A stretch of DNA of 64,000 nucleotides from Leptothermofonsia sichuanensis E412. GTDB lineage: Bacteria > Cyanobacteriota > Cyanobacteriia > Leptolyngbyales > Leptolyngbyaceae. Under the pieces are notes generated by a model, which saw nothing but the letters and a program-made list of their open reading frames with translations, was not told the origin of the DNA and did no database searches. Below are positions 7,559-16,517 of this stretch, in pieces. The first letter of the stretch is position 1. Every line of letters starts with the position of its first letter. Made by a program: the position numbers and the translations under genes. The stretch covers positions 5,270,001 through 5,334,000 of the forward strand of contig NZ_CP072600.1 of NCBI RefSeq assembly GCF_019891175.1, given 5' to 3'.

Positions 7559-10156
7559 GTGGAATCCCGTTATCATCCCGCTGAGATTGAGGAAAAGTGG
7601 CAAAAGACCTGGGCCGATCAGGGTCTGCATCAGACGGTCGAGAACGCCAACCAGCCCAAGTTTTATGCGCTATCCATGTTTCCCTATCCATCGGGCAACC
7701 TGCACATGGGGCATGTCCGCGTCTATACCATAGTGGATGTAATTGCGCGGGTCCGCCGGATGCAGGGCTACCGGGTTCTTAACCCAATGGGATGGGATGC
7801 CTTTGGCTTGCCTGCCGAAAATGCCGCGATCGAACGGGGCATTCCGCCTGCCACCTGGACCTATCAGAACATTGACCAAATGCGGCAACAGCTTGATCAG
7901 TTGGGCATCTCCTTTGACTGGGAGCGGGAGGTCACTACCTGTTCACCGGACTACTACCAGTGGACCCAGTGGATTTTCTTGCAATTTTTCAAGGCAGGTC
8001 TGGCTTATCAGAAGGAAGCCACGGTCAACTGGGACCCGATTGATCAGACAGTGCTGGCAAACGAACAGGTGGATAGTGAAGGTAAATCGTGGCGATCGGG
8101 GGCGAAGGTAGAACGCAAACAGTTGCGCCAGTGGTTCCTAAAGATTACGGACTATGCCGAACAGTTACTGAATGACCTGGACAAGCTCACTGGCTGGCCC
8201 GAAAAAGTGCGGTTAATGCAGGCAAACTGGATTGGCAAATCCACTGGAGCACAGGTCAGCTTTAAAGCAAACACGGGTGATGAAATCGTTGTTTTTACCA
8301 CCCGTCCCGATACTCTCTGGGGGGCTACCTTTATGGTGCTGTCGCCAGAGCATCCCCTGGTGGAGAAGTTGACAACCAAAAAACAGGCAAAACGGATTCA
8401 GCGGTATCAGGCAGAAGCTGCCAGCAAGAGCGATATAGATCGCACTGCTGAAGGACGGGAAAAAACGGGCGTCTGGACAGGGAGCTATGCCATTAATCCA
8501 GTAAACGATGAGAAAATTCCCATCTGGATTGCTGACTATGTGCTAATGGACTACGGTACAGGGGCAATTATGGCGGTGCCTGCCCATGATCAGCGGGATT
8601 TTGAGTTTGCCAAAACTTTTGACCTGCCGATTAAAGTCGTGGTGCAACCTCCAGGGGAGGAGCTTTCTGCTGAAACCATGACTGCTGCCCATGCTGGGGA
8701 TGGGGTCATGGTCAATTCTGGCCCCCTGGATGGGATACCCGCTGGCAAAGAGAACGGTCAGAGTGTGGAAGCTGCGATTGCCTGGTTGGAGCAGCATGGC
8801 AAAGGCCGGGGGATGGCCAATTATCGTCTGCGGGACTGGTTAATTTCTCGCCAGCGTTACTGGGGTGCCCCCATCCCCATCATCCATTGTCCTCAATGTG
8901 GTGCGGTTCCCGTTCCCGATGAAGATTTACCTGTGAAGTTGCCGGAAGACGTTGAGTTTTCTGGCAGAGGACCGTCCCCCCTGGCAAAACTGGATAGCTG
9001 GATAAATGTTCCCTGTCCCACCTGTGGTACGCCAGCAAAGCGGGAAACCGACACAATGGATACGTTTATCGATTCCTCCTGGTACTTTTTGCGCTACCCC
9101 GATGCCAGAAATCAGCAGCAGGCGTTTGATCCCCGTAAGACCAATGACTGGATGCCTGTGGATCAGTATGTAGGTGGGATTGAACACGCCATTTTGCATC
9201 TGCTCTATTCCCGCTTTTTTACCAAGGTGCTGCGCGATCGCGGGCTGCTCAACTTTGATGAACCCTTCCAGCGGTTGTTGACCCAGGGAATGGTGCAGGG
9301 CAGAACCTATAAAAATCCCCGCACGGGCAAGTACGTGGTGCCGATGGACATTACAGACTTTGCCAATCCAGTAGACCCGGAGACGGGCGAAGCTCTGGAA
9401 GTCGTGTACGAAAAAATGTCCAAATCCAAGTACAACGGAGTGGCACCGGGGGATGTGATCGGCAAGTACGGTGCTGATACGGCCCGCATGTTCATCCTGT
9501 TCAAAGCTCCACCCGAAAAGGATCTGGAGTGGGACGAGGCGGATGTGGAAGGGCAGTTTCGCTTTCTGAACCGGGTCTGGCGGTTAGTCACCGACTTTGC
9601 TGGAGCGGGTTCATCCCAACCAGCCCTTGGGACAAAAGCCAACCAGAAAAAGTCAGAATCCTTAACTAAAGATGAGAAGAACCTGCGACGGGCAATCCAC
9701 ACGGCGATTCAGGCGGTAACTGAAGACCTGGACGGCGAGTACCAGTTCAACACGGCAGTCTCAGAGTTGATGAAGTTGAGCAATGCACTGACCGATGCTG
9801 CCTGCAAAGATTCACCTGTTTATGCAGAGGGGATTGAGTCACTGTTAATCTTGCTGGCTCCCTTTGCTCCCCACATTGCAGAAGAACTCTGGTCAGGATT
9901 GGGGCATGAGGATTCAATCCACCGCCAGTCCTGGTTAACGGTAGATCCGGATGCGCTGGTGGCGGATGAAATTACCCTCGTCATTCAGATCAACGGTAAA
10001 ACGCGGGGAGCGCTTCAGGCACCGGCCCAACTGAGCAAAGAAGAGTTGGAACAGTTTGCCCGGGAATCGGACATTGCCCAGCGGTACATGGAAGGGAAGA
10101 CGATTAAGAAGGCAATCGTTGTTCCTGGTAAATTAGTCAACTTTGTAGTTGGCTAA
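7559..10156 (+). CDS. leuS: Leucyl-tRNA synthetase
   Basis: Charges tRNA-Leu with leucine in the cytoplasm. The 865-aa class I synthetase has the HIGH-type motif HMGH at about 49-52, the editing (CP1) domain at about 220-420 with the threonine-rich [14 protein letters not shown], a zinc-like insertion with CPQCG and CPTCG, and KMSKS at about 620. The anticodon-binding helical domain and the C-terminal tail follow. Length is as usual for bacterial LeuRS. The start is GTG at 7559, decided by AGGAG six bases upstream. It stands alone, with an intergenic region rich in repeats behind it. Confidence 0.97.
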   Translation: MESRYHPAEIEEKWQKTWADQGLHQTVENANQPKFYALSMFPYPSGNLHMGHVRVYTIVDVIARVRRMQGYRVLNPMGWDAFGLPAENAAIERGIPPATWTYQNIDQMRQQLDQLGISFDWEREVTTCSPDYYQWTQWIFLQFFKAGLAYQKEATVNWDPIDQTVLANEQVDSEGKSWRSGAKVERKQLRQWFLKITDYAEQLLNDLDKLTGWPEKVRLMQANWIGKSTGAQVSFKANTGDEIVVFTTRPDTLWGATFMVLSPEHPLVEKLTTKKQAKRIQRYQAEAASKSDIDRTAEGREKTGVWTGSYAINPVNDEKIPIWIADYVLMDYGTGAIMAVPAHDQRDFEFAKTFDLPIKVVVQPPGEELSAETMTAAHAGDGVMVNSGPLDGIPAGKENGQSVEAAIAWLEQHGKGRGMANYRLRDWLISRQRYWGAPIPIIHCPQCGAVPVPDEDLPVKLPEDVEFSGRGPSPLAKLDSWINVPCPTCGTPAKRETDTMDTFIDSSWYFLRYPDARNQQQAFDPRKTNDWMPVDQYVGGIEHAILHLLYSRFFTKVLRDRGLLNFDEPFQRLLTQGMVQGRTYKNPRTGKYVVPMDITDFANPVDPETGEALEVVYEKMSKSKYNGVAPGDVIGKYGADTARMFILFKAPPEKDLEWDEADVEGQFRFLNRVWRLVTDFAGAGSSQPALGTKANQKKSESLTKDEKNLRRAIHTAIQAVTEDLDGEYQFNTAVSELMKLSNALTDAACKDSPVYAEGIESLLILLAPFAPHIAEELWSGLGHEDSIHRQSWLTVDPDALVADEITLVIQINGKTRGALQAPAQLSKEELEQFARESDIAQRYMEGKTIKKAIVVPGKLVNFVVG

Positions 10157-10185
10157 AAGTGAAAGACGCAATCTCTGTGTCTGGC

Positions 10186-10322
10186 CTCAGATCCCTGGTA
10201 TAGCCCTTTTCAAGGGTGTGAGGTACCTCACTCAATTAAGAAACGCTATATCTGGTTGAGTTTAGCTAAGGTTGAATCATACTTCCAGACACCGGGGATC
10301 TTGACCACCTACGAAGTTGCCC
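10186..10322. repeat. CCGGTGTCTGG-family repeat interrupted by a MITE
   Basis: The flanks read CAGATCCCTGGTA and, after the inserted MITE, TCTGG; further on come CCAGACACCGGGGATCTTG and GAAGTTGCCCA. Two uninterrupted relatives at 48666-48765 and 62757-62852 read CAGATC(T/C)CCGGTGTCTGG followed by CACCGGGGATC and a GGCTTCCA(A/G)GTTGC tail. Here the matching site has been split by the MITE. Confidence 0.75.
10199..10250. mobile_element. MITE-1: minimal IS630-related MITE with TA duplication
   Basis: A 48-bp element (10201-10248) is flanked by TA on both sides. It starts TAGCCCTTTTCAAGGG and ends AAGAAACGCTA, and its halves meet at GAGGTAC. It is the smallest member of the family also seen at 15693 and 29277. 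Confidence 0.85.
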
Positions 10323-10327
10323 ATTGA

Positions 10328-11488
10328 ATGAGGCACCAACCACCGATGACACTACTGACCCAACCCTCCCCTGCGGAAACACCCCAAACCCCTACTATTC
10401 CTCTCCTTGGTCAATCTCTGGCAGAGTTAACCGAGTGGGTGCAGCAGCAGGGACAGCCAGCGTACCGGGGCAAACAACTGCATGACTGGATTTACCAGAA
10501 AGGAGTGAGATCGCTCTCCGATATCTCCGTTTTTCCCAAACAGTGGCGATCAGAGTTGGAATCTGTACTTGTGGGGCGATCGACCCTGCACTATCGCTCC
10601 CCCGCCCCCGATGGCACCGTCAAATTCCTGCTCCGCCTCGCCGATGGCAACATTATTGAAACCGTTGGCATTCCAACCTTCAGAGAGGAGACGAGAGACA
10701 ACAGGCGGGCCTTCACCAAAAATCATCCTTCTCCCTCCTCCCCCCTCTCTCATCCCTCCCTCTCCCGCCTCACCGTCTGCGTCTCCTCCCAGGTTGGTTG
10801 CCCAATGGCATGTGATTTTTGTGCCACCGGCAAAGGAGGCTTTCTGCGGAATCTGGCAACCCACGAAATTGTGGATCAGGTGCTGACTGTGCAGGAAGAC
10901 TTTCAACAGCGGGTCAGTAACATTGTCTTTATGGGCATGGGCGAACCTCTGCTGAATACAGATCACGTACTGTCAGCCGTTCGGTGTCTGAACCAGGATA
11001 TTGGGATCGGGCAACGCCAGATCACCATTTCAACTGTAGGCATTCCCGGACATATCCGCCGGCTGGCAGCGTATAACCTGCAAGCGACGCTGGCGGTGAG
11101 TTTGCATGCCTCTAATCAGGAAATTCGGGAACAACTCATTCCCAGTGCCCGCCGTTATCCCCTGGAAGCCCTGTTAGAGGAATGCCGGGATTATGTGCGG
11201 CTTACTGGTCGCCGGGTCAGCTTTGAATACATTCTGCTGGCAGGGCTGAATGACTGCCCTGAACACGCGATTGAACTGGCAGGACATTTGCGCGGCTTCC
11301 AGAGCCACGTCAATTTGATTCCCTACAATCCTATCAAGGAAGTAGACTACAAACGCCCGGATAGTCGCCGTATTCAAGCCTTTGTCAATGCCCTCAAAGC
11401 CCATCATATTGCTGTCAGTGTCCGCCGCTCTCGCGGACTTCAAGCAGATGCCGCCTGTGGCCAACTCCGCGCTTCTGAAATGAAGTAA
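10328..11488 (+). CDS. rlmN: Dual-specificity 23S rRNA/tRNA adenine-C2 methyltransferase
   Basis: Radical-SAM enzyme that methylates A2503 of 23S rRNA and A37 of some tRNAs. The iron-sulfur cysteines are C158, C162 and C165 (CPMACDFC), followed by GKGGFLRN, then [15 protein letters not shown] and VSLHA. The conserved cysteine near the C-terminus in DAACGQL is the methyl-carrying residue of the family. Residues about 118-148 are an extra Ser/Pro-rich stretch, encoded by repeat-like CTCCCTC sequence, that splits ETVGIPT from [10 protein letters not shown]; in relatives only a few residues join these blocks. Start is ATG 10328, with a second in-frame ATG at 10346 as an alternative. Confidence 0.95.
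   Translation: MRHQPPMTLLTQPSPAETPQTPTIPLLGQSLAELTEWVQQQGQPAYRGKQLHDWIYQKGVRSLSDISVFPKQWRSELESVLVGRSTLHYRSPAPDGTVKFLLRLADGNIIETVGIPTFREETRDNRRAFTKNHPSPSSPLSHPSLSRLTVCVSSQVGCPMACDFCATGKGGFLRNLATHEIVDQVLTVQEDFQQRVSNIVFMGMGEPLLNTDHVLSAVRCLNQDIGIGQRQITISTVGIPGHIRRLAAYNLQATLAVSLHASNQEIREQLIPSARRYPLEALLEECRDYVRLTGRRVSFEYILLAGLNDCPEHAIELAGHLRGFQSHVNLIPYNPIKEVDYKRPDSRRIQAFVNALKAHHIAVSVRRSRGLQADAACGQLRASEMK
10677..10770. repeat. In-frame low-complexity repeat insertion in rlmN
   Basis: GAGAGGAGACGAGAGACAA and CTCCCTCCTCC-type units are inserted between two conserved blocks of the rlmN product. The reading frame is kept. Confidence 0.75.
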
Positions 11489-11602
11489 AGGAAGGTTTTA
11501 CTGTCCAGTCCATTCATTTCCCGGCTCAGGGCATTGTGGATTTTGGATATGAATTGAGGATTATGTGAACTGAAGACGAATAGCACTGACATAAGGGGTG
11601 AA

Positions 11603-11635
11603 AGATCTCCAACTTCTTCGAGAAGTTGGAGATCT
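11603..11635. repeat. 33-bp palindrome, copy 1 (AGATCTCCAACTTCTTCG family)
   Basis: A perfect palindrome centred at 11619, preceded by GACATAAGGGGTGAA. Other copies lie at 12489-12521 and 21380-21412. It could act as a bidirectional terminator-like hairpin, but no T-run follows. Confidence 0.85.
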
Positions 11636-11743
11636 GGACGTTCATCTTTGACTTAACCCAGTGCCATTCAACTGAAGATTTGCAATTCATACGGTTGTTC
11701 AGCAGGATCCGGCTCAGAGACTCCATAGAAAGGGGGTGCGTCG

Positions 11744-11977
11744 CTATCGGGCAGCAATGCCTGGCGCATAGGCCTCGATCACCCTGGCAGTCTGGGCACA
11801 GGTAATCATCAAATAGTCACAGGTGGGGCATTGGGTTCTGATCAGTTGCTCTGCTTCAAGGTGATGGCGCTCAGCACAACTGCCACAGTTAGGGCAACAA
11901 ATGTTAATGATGGTAATTCCATCAGCCGGATAGTTGTTAAGCATTTTTGGGTTAATCAGATTTTGAAGCGTAGTCAT
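11744..11977 (-). CDS. Small zinc-ribbon protein
   Basis: A 77-aa protein with start chosen at ATG 11977 (MTTLQNLINPKML...); an upstream start at 12028 adds a hydrophobic-like leader that looks non-native. Two CPNC/CPTC-type pairs (CCPNCGSCAERHH and TQCPTCDY) form a rubredoxin-like or zinc-ribbon knuckle, followed by LMITCAQTARVIEAYAPG. Cyanobacterial relatives are often labelled as PriA helicase because of the zinc site, but there is no helicase domain here. Role unknown; zinc binding is inferred from the cysteine spacing. It is monocistronic. Confidence 0.7.
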   Translation of the reverse strand: MTTLQNLINPKMLNNYPADGITIINICCPNCGSCAERHHLEAEQLIRTQCPTCDYLMITCAQTARVIEAYAPGIAAR

Positions 11978-12394
11978 GAGAAAAATCACCAGTTTGAAAT
12001 CAGAGGGATTGAAAGCAACAAATAACAAAAAGTATCAAAAGTAACGAATCAGACACAATAATGAAGGAGATTATTGCCCTGGATTGGATCTCTATTATGT
12101 CGGTATTAATCTGGATTGGCAATAAAACTTTTGATAGAAAGTGTTTGTTTTGTATGAATTCTTATGAGGGATCAACGGATTTTATTTCCCATCTACTTTT
12201 CAGTTGTTTGACAAACTGAATGGGTTTGGACGGCATTGTATCGATGGTTACAAAGTAGCCTTTCACGTCTTAAGATCTTATTAATTTTCTTCTTGATATT
12301 GTGCGCCTGATATTTTGCTACTACGTTGAGTTTGCCTTGATGATTGGAGAAACATCTAATAGAAGTTCCCCCGAAAACCAATGGGGTATTCATG

Positions 12395-12451
12395 TATGGG
12401 AGGGAGTGTGAGGTACAGAGAGGGTACTCCGCACCCTGGAAAAGGGATATA
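12395..12451. repeat. Decayed MITE of the TGAGGTAC family
   Basis: It keeps GTGTGAGGTACAGAG, the central ACTCCGCACCCT and an AAAAGGGATATA end, all matching the MITE at 29277-29372. The other end is degraded. Confidence 0.65.
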
Positions 12452-12488
12452 CAGGAATAACACTGAATTCAGCCAGATGCGATCGCCC

Positions 12489-12521
12489 AGATCTTCAATT
12501 TCTCGAAGAAGTTGGAGATCT
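12489..12521. repeat. 33-bp palindrome, copy 2
   Basis: In reverse orientation it reads AGATCTCCAACTTCTTCG, followed by a slightly diverged second arm. The adjacent CTCACCCCTCAGGTCAG matches the flank of copy 1 in complement. Confidence 0.8.
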
Positions 12522-12599
12522 CTCACCCCTCAGGTCAGGGCCATTCGATTATGTATTCCTTAAATCCGTAATGTCAGATTTTCAACAACCAATGATGGT

Positions 12600-13817
12600 T
12601 TAACCCGGATCGCCTTTTGCACAGGTTTGAAAAAGCTCGACCAGTTTCTGAGCTTCGGTTGCGGCATCATGATATCTGGCCACCAGTTCAGCGCCGTTTT
12701 TGCCCATGCGCTCCAGTTCTTCTACAGGCGTTTGTAATGCCATTCGCATCGCATTTGCCAGCGCATCAACAGAGCCAGAAGGCACTAACCAGCCGCACTT
12801 TCCCGGTTCCACCAGTTCTGGAATCCCGGCAATGTAGGTGCTGATGACCGGGCGGCAGAGTGCCAGAGATTCCATAATCCCAACGGGTAAACCTTCTGCA
12901 AAACTGGGGAGCACCATCACCTGAGCCTTGATGAGCTGTTGCTGAACGTCTGCATTGGTTGCCCAGCCTGTAATCTCAACCTGATCTTGCAAACCGAGTT
13001 GGGCAATCATGGCTTCAATTTGTCCCCGCAGGGGACCATCTCCCACCAGAATCAATTTGAATGAGTGTCCCTCACGGGCAAGTTGGCTGGCAGCTTCAAT
13101 CAGCATCAGGTGCCCTTTCTGCTCACTCAACCGGGCAACACAAACAAACCGGGGTTGGGGTGGAATGGGAATGGCCGGTTGAGCCAGAAATGTCTGGTCT
13201 ACGCCACAGCGAATGACCTGAATCTTGGACCACTGCCTGTAGTCACACCAGCGAAAAAGCTGACTTTTGCCAAAGGAACAGACCGCGACAACAAATGCTG
13301 CCCGGTTGATTTTCTCTGTCAGGGCGATCGCGGCTGGCTTATCAAACTCTTCGGGCCCATGAACCGTGAAACTGTAGGATGGTCCTCCCAGGACATGGCA
13401 TAGCATGGCTACGGTGGTGGAGTTGGTGCCAAAGTGAGCATGAACATGGTTCACCTTTGCCCCGGCAAACCACTTCAGCAAAACGCAGGCTTCTGCTAAG
13501 TAAGCCAGGTGAATTATCATCCCCCGGTCTGACTTCCAACCGACTTTGAACACCAGTTGTACCGCCTTCAAAAACGGTTGCGGTCTGGTCAATCCAATCT
13601 GGATCAGGCTAACCAGCAGCCTGGCTACTCCACCTCCCAGGACAAAGCGTGTTTTCTCAAACTCCTGCCGATCCGCCCCATCTACCAGTTCTGCATCCAG
13701 CGATCGAATGGAAAATCGGCTCACTGCAACCCCACAGGCTTCCACAGCAAGGATTTCTCGACGGATAAAACTGTGGCTGACCTTGGGGTACTGGTTGACC
13801 AGATAGGCAATATGCAT
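12600..13817 (-). CDS. Glycosyltransferase family 4 (colanic-acid WcaL-like)
   Basis: Predicted cytoplasmic, retaining GT-B glycosyltransferase of 405 aa that adds a sugar to a lipid- or polysaccharide-linked acceptor. The N-domain starts MHIAYLVNQYPKVSHSFIRR, typical of the WcaL/AmsK branch, with HVHAHFGTNS and VHGPEEF. The C-domain has FVCVARLSEQKGH, LILVGDGPLR and the nucleotide-sugar motif FAEGLPVGIMESLA with the E-x7-E glutamates. No other polysaccharide genes adjoin it, so donor and product cannot be named. It is a lone gene whose start at 13817 follows an intergenic hairpin. Confidence 0.85.
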   Translation of the reverse strand: MHIAYLVNQYPKVSHSFIRREILAVEACGVAVSRFSIRSLDAELVDGADRQEFEKTRFVLGGGVARLLVSLIQIGLTRPQPFLKAVQLVFKVGWKSDRGMIIHLAYLAEACVLLKWFAGAKVNHVHAHFGTNSTTVAMLCHVLGGPSYSFTVHGPEEFDKPAAIALTEKINRAAFVVAVCSFGKSQLFRWCDYRQWSKIQVIRCGVDQTFLAQPAIPIPPQPRFVCVARLSEQKGHLMLIEAASQLAREGHSFKLILVGDGPLRGQIEAMIAQLGLQDQVEITGWATNADVQQQLIKAQVMVLPSFAEGLPVGIMESLALCRPVISTYIAGIPELVEPGKCGWLVPSGSVDALANAMRMALQTPVEELERMGKNGAELVARYHDAATEAQKLVELFQTCAKGDPG

Positions 13818-13897
13818 GGCGATCCCGGAGAGTAAGGGGGACGTTGGTAGTATTCACCAGAAATTCCTGACAGGTGACAGGGCATCCCAAAAACACA

Positions 13898-13938
13898 AGC
13901 CAGAATACCCGGTGGAAATCCTACAAGGTATTCTGGCT
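13898..13938. promoter_or_regulatory. 12-bp perfect hairpin upstream of the glycosyltransferase gene
   Basis: AGCCAGAATACC and GGTATTCTGGCT are separated by 17 nt. There is no T-run on either strand, so it is not a classical terminator. It lies in the 5' region of the minus-strand glycosyltransferase gene. Confidence 0.5.
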
Positions 13939-13989
13939 CAAGTCCGCCCTGTTATGTGCAGAACGACTTACCCTCACCGATGCTTCATA

Positions 13990-14070
13990 TTCACAAAGCC
14001 ACAAAGCGCACGAAGAAACGCTGTGTCCCTTCGTGCCTTTGTGGTGAAAAACTTCTGCCGCAATGCACTA
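13990..14070 (-). repeat. Dispersed palindromic repeat, copy B (TAGTGCATTG family)
   Basis: Read on the minus strand it begins TAGTGCATTGC, continues GTTTTTCACCACAAAGG and ends with GCTTTGTGGCTTTGTG, matching copy A at 6543-6622. Its first three bases are the stop codon of hemC. Confidence 0.85.
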
Positions 14071-15048
14071 GCCTCTCTGAACTGTTGCCAGGATTTCATC
14101 TAGAATTTCCTGTGCTCCCTGCTGACGAAGCCGTTGAGCCAGTTCTGTACCCAGCCTTTCAGCCTCGATCGCTGGTCCTGTAATGCGATCTTTGACCAGC
14201 CTTTGCCCGTCTAAACTGGCAACAATCCCTATCAGAGTAAGGGTATCCCCATCCAGAGTTGTATTGACCCCAATCGGTACCTGACAGCCCCCTTCCAGTT
14301 CTCGCAGGAAAGCCCTTTCTGCATAGCAGCGGTGGGTAGTTGGCAGGTGTTCCAGGGCTTTCAGTAACTCCAACACCTCCGTATCATCGGCACGGCACTC
14401 AATTCCCAGGGCACCCTGACCGACCGCATGGAGGGAAACTTCTGCGGGAATCACCTGATGAATCCGATCTGCCATTTCCAGGCGTTGCAAACCTGCCACT
14501 GCCAGAATCAGGGCATCATACTCACCCGCATCCAGCTTGGCAAGACGGGTATTGAGGTTACCCCGCACGTCCTTAAAGCTGAGGTGGGGATAATGATGAC
14601 GCAATTGTGCCAGCCTCCGGAGGGAAGAGGTACCAATTACGGCTCCTTCTGGCAACGTATCTAATTGCTTATCTCGATGGCTTGCGTGGACAACCAGGGC
14701 ATCAGCCGGGTTTTCCCGTTCAGTCACACAACCCAACACCAGACCTTCAGGCAATCGGGTCGGTAGATCTTTAAGGGAATGAACGGCAAAATCAATGTCG
14801 CCATTCAGCATCCCTATTTCCAATTCTTTGGTAAACAACCCCTTATCACCGATTTTTGCCAGGGCAACATCCAGGATTTTATCGCCGTGGGTACTCATGG
14901 TTTGCACTTCAAAAGTGCGATCGGGAAATGCCTTCTGCAAGTGCTCCTGGACCCAATAAGTCTGAACCAATGCCAGTTGGCTTTTGCGGGAACCAATGCG
15001 AATAGTGCGACTGGAGCTGGAAACAGTCGGCGATGCAGACAGTGTCAT
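14068..15048 (-). CDS. hemC: Porphobilinogen deaminase (hydroxymethylbilane synthase)
   Basis: Polymerises four porphobilinogen units into hydroxymethylbilane, the common route to haem, chlorophyll and bilins. The 326-aa protein has [11 protein letters not shown], the flexible-loop region [27 protein letters not shown], the conserved VRGNLNTRL and the dipyrromethane-cofactor cysteine C255 in LEGGCQVP. Length is normal. The first 13 residues are Ser/Thr-rich and variable. It stands alone; its TAG stop overlaps the start of repeat copy B, whose hairpin may serve as the 3' end of the transcript. Confidence 0.96.
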   Translation of the reverse strand: MTLSASPTVSSSSRTIRIGSRKSQLALVQTYWVQEHLQKAFPDRTFEVQTMSTHGDKILDVALAKIGDKGLFTKELEIGMLNGDIDFAVHSLKDLPTRLPEGLVLGCVTERENPADALVVHASHRDKQLDTLPEGAVIGTSSLRRLAQLRHHYPHLSFKDVRGNLNTRLAKLDAGEYDALILAVAGLQRLEMADRIHQVIPAEVSLHAVGQGALGIECRADDTEVLELLKALEHLPTTHRCYAERAFLRELEGGCQVPIGVNTTLDGDTLTLIGIVASLDGQRLVKDRITGPAIEAERLGTELAQRLRQQGAQEILDEILATVQRG

Positions 15049-15159
15049 AAATTCAGGGATTGAAACGGGTTTTAAGTCACTCTTTTCACATTACCGCAGT
15101 GTGTAGCCCTATCTGCATCGGGTTTACGAATTAAGTATTACAGATGATTAAGGTCTGCC

Positions 15160-15187
15160 AAAAAAAATCCCCAGCCTGTGCCGGGGA
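15160..15187 (-). terminator. Intrinsic terminator after the 45-aa gene
   Basis: On the minus strand TCCCC-GGCACAGGCT-GGGGA is followed by a run of T. It lies eight bases beyond the TGA at 15194-15196. Confidence 0.75.
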
Positions 15188-15193
15188 CTTAGA

Positions 15194-15331
15194 TCAGGGT
15201 GCATCTACCACTTCACTCTTCTTCCAGATGGGTAATGCTTCAGGAAGGCTTACTGCAAATTCATCTGAGTTTACAGTGTCTTCATCAAGCCTGGGGGTTG
15301 TGCTGAACAGTTGTATGAATTCGAACGACAT
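15194..15331 (-). CDS. Putative 45-aa protein with repeat-derived N-terminus
   Basis: A short frame runs from ATG 15331 to TGA 15194. The C-terminal part (RLDEDTVNSDEFAVSLPEAL followed by PIWKKSEVVDAP) has the composition of a real, acidic small protein, and a strong terminator follows immediately. The first 12-13 residues (MSFEFIQLFSTTP) are encoded by a dispersed repeat whose copy at 21270-21352 would read similarly in this frame. An in-frame TGA sits two codons upstream of the ATG. So either a repeat replaced the original 5' end, leaving a pseudogene, or it supplies the start. No family recognised. Confidence 0.45.
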   Translation of the reverse strand: MSFEFIQLFSTTPRLDEDTVNSDEFAVSLPEALPIWKKSEVVDAP

Positions 15332-15376
15332 TTCAATTCATACAACGCTCAATTCATAGCCAAAATCAGCAACGCC
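15293..15376. repeat. ATGAATTGGAACGAAG family repeat, copy a
   Basis: A diverged copy: GTATGAATTCGAACGAC, ATTTCAATTCATACAACG, CTCAATTCATA and CAAAATCAGCAACGCC. Fuller copies lie at 20756-20837 and 21270-21352. The GTATGAATT/AATTCATAC arms form a hairpin. Confidence 0.8.
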
Positions 15377-15412
15377 AGCCTACAGATGGTATCCAGTATC
15401 CAGGTAACTCCG

Positions 15413-15661
15413 TCAAGAGCCTTGCTCCTGTTGCAGCACTTTCTTTTTGGAGTCGCCCCAGTAGGCGCTATAAGTCCAAACTTCGCTGTTGCCTTTTGTT
15501 TCCATTGACCAGCGGTAAATCGCAGACTTTGGGTCTACTCCGATCTCAATCAACTTTGCACCCATGTAGTATTCCATCTGACGTCTGGTCATGTCCCTGG
15601 AACCACTGGATCCATTCTTGTCAACCGTGCGAGAGAGATGTGCCTGAGTATGTTTTGCCAT
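15413..15661 (-). CDS. Hypothetical 82-aa protein
   Basis: A basic, tryptophan-containing small soluble protein, MAKHTQAHLSRTVDKNGSSG..., with helix DMTRRQMEYYMGAKLIEIG and then SAIYRWSMET and VWTYSAYWGD. There is no signal peptide, no membrane segment and no motif I can name. Its composition and regular codon use argue that it is real. The next gene on the same strand is the 45-aa frame 80 bp downstream, separated by a repeat copy; the terminator at 15160 could serve both. Function unknown. Confidence 0.6.
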   Translation of the reverse strand: MAKHTQAHLSRTVDKNGSSGSRDMTRRQMEYYMGAKLIEIGVDPKSAIYRWSMETKGNSEVWTYSAYWGDSKKKVLQQEQGS

Positions 15662-15692
15662 GAGGTTTCAAATAGTTAACTCACCCATAGCA

Positions 15693-15787
15693 TATAGTGT
15701 TTCTCAATTGAATGAGGTACGAGGATGTGAGGCATAGTGGGGTGCTCCGCACCCTCACTGTACCTCACACCCTTGAAAAGGGCTATA
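15693..15787. mobile_element. MITE-2 of the TGAGGTAC family
   Basis: A 95-bp element including TA on both sides. Left end TATAGTGTTTCTCAATTG then TGAGGTAC; central GGTGCTCCGCACCC; right end CTGTACCTCACACCC followed by AAAGGGCTATA. Compared with MITE-3 it is in inverse orientation. Confidence 0.85.
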
Positions 15788-15821
15788 AAAGCTTTCTTTT
15801 CAGCAACGCCTCTTTTCTGCA

Positions 15822-16517
15822 CTAACGCAATGCCAATCCAGAGTTCAGCGTTAATGTCAGGTCGGTTCTAGGGTAAATCACCACAACTTCTTTGCGGCGT
15901 TTGCCCAGGAGTAGCCCGCCCAACGCCCCTGCACCCGCCCCGGCTAAGATCTTACCGAAGGTAATACGGCGTCTGCCGGTGGTGCCAGACAGAATTGTGG
16001 CAGCACCCGCTCCGACAGCCGCTCCTGTGGCGATCGCAGTCCCATTGGTTTGATTGACTTCCTCAATCCGGGTCACCACTCTGGAATCAGCGTTGATCGG
16101 GTATGCGGCACCACCTGGCAGGATTAAGGTTTCGGAAACAAACCGGGAACCATAGCCGGATGGCACCAGTTTGCCCCGAATTTCGCTACCAGCAGGCACC
16201 AGCATCATACCTGCGGTATTGCGAATATTACTTGCCACTCTCAACGTGAGGGGGGAGGTCTCATTGGGGGCAACTACAACTTTGTCAGCTCCGTCATAGC
16301 GAACCGGAATGCGAGTGCCAGCAGGAATTGTCTGGGCTGTGTAGGGATATTGACCTGATGGATATTGACCCGGTGGCGGGAATAGTTGAGCGACAGTGGA
16401 GGAAGCCGGGGCAGCAGAAGCGGATGTTGGAATAGTGAAGGGCGCGATCGCGCTGGATACCATTCCAAGCGCAACAACCAGGGCAGGACCAGTCTGCCAG
16501 CGATCAAGATTTAACAT
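15822..16517 (-). CDS. Secreted TrbI/VirB10-like protein with glycine-zipper segment
   Basis: A 231-aa exported protein with signal peptide (residues about 1-36, ending ASAAPA) and then a Pro/Gly/Tyr-rich spacer. The folded part has TIPAGTRIPVRY and MMLVPAGSEIRGKLVP, the short beta motif used in VirB10/TrbI-type proteins. It is followed by a glycine-rich, membrane-compatible stretch (ATGAAVGAGAATIL, KILAGAGAGALGGLLLG). Cyanobacterial relatives are often called conjugal transfer TrbI, yet no conjugation gene is nearby, so an envelope role is more likely. Its ATG overlaps the menH stop by 7 bp, so it is translated from the yebC-menH transcript. Confidence 0.7.
   Translation of the reverse strand: MLNLDRWQTGPALVVALGMVSSAIAPFTIPTSASAAPASSTVAQLFPPPGQYPSGQYPYTAQTIPAGTRIPVRYDGADKVVVAPNETSPLTLRVASNIRNTAGMMLVPAGSEIRGKLVPSGYGSRFVSETLILPGGAAYPINADSRVVTRIEEVNQTNGTAIATGAAVGAGAATILSGTTGRRRITFGKILAGAGAGALGGLLLGKRRKEVVVIYPRTDLTLTLNSGLALR

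Larger units (their letters stand above)
12029..12599. other. Gene-poor interval with repeat remnants
   Basis: AT-rich up to about 12300, with no supported gene. It contains a decayed MITE (12395-12451) and palindrome copy 2 (12489-12521). Confidence 0.5.

Noticed and set aside
11744-11977. PriA helicase annotation for the small zinc-ribbon protein
   Set aside because: Only a short cysteine-knuckle protein is present; there is no helicase domain.
12193-12393. A 66-codon minus-strand frame
   Set aside because: AT-rich, no ribosome-binding site and no recognisable pattern; it lies in a repeat-rich gap.
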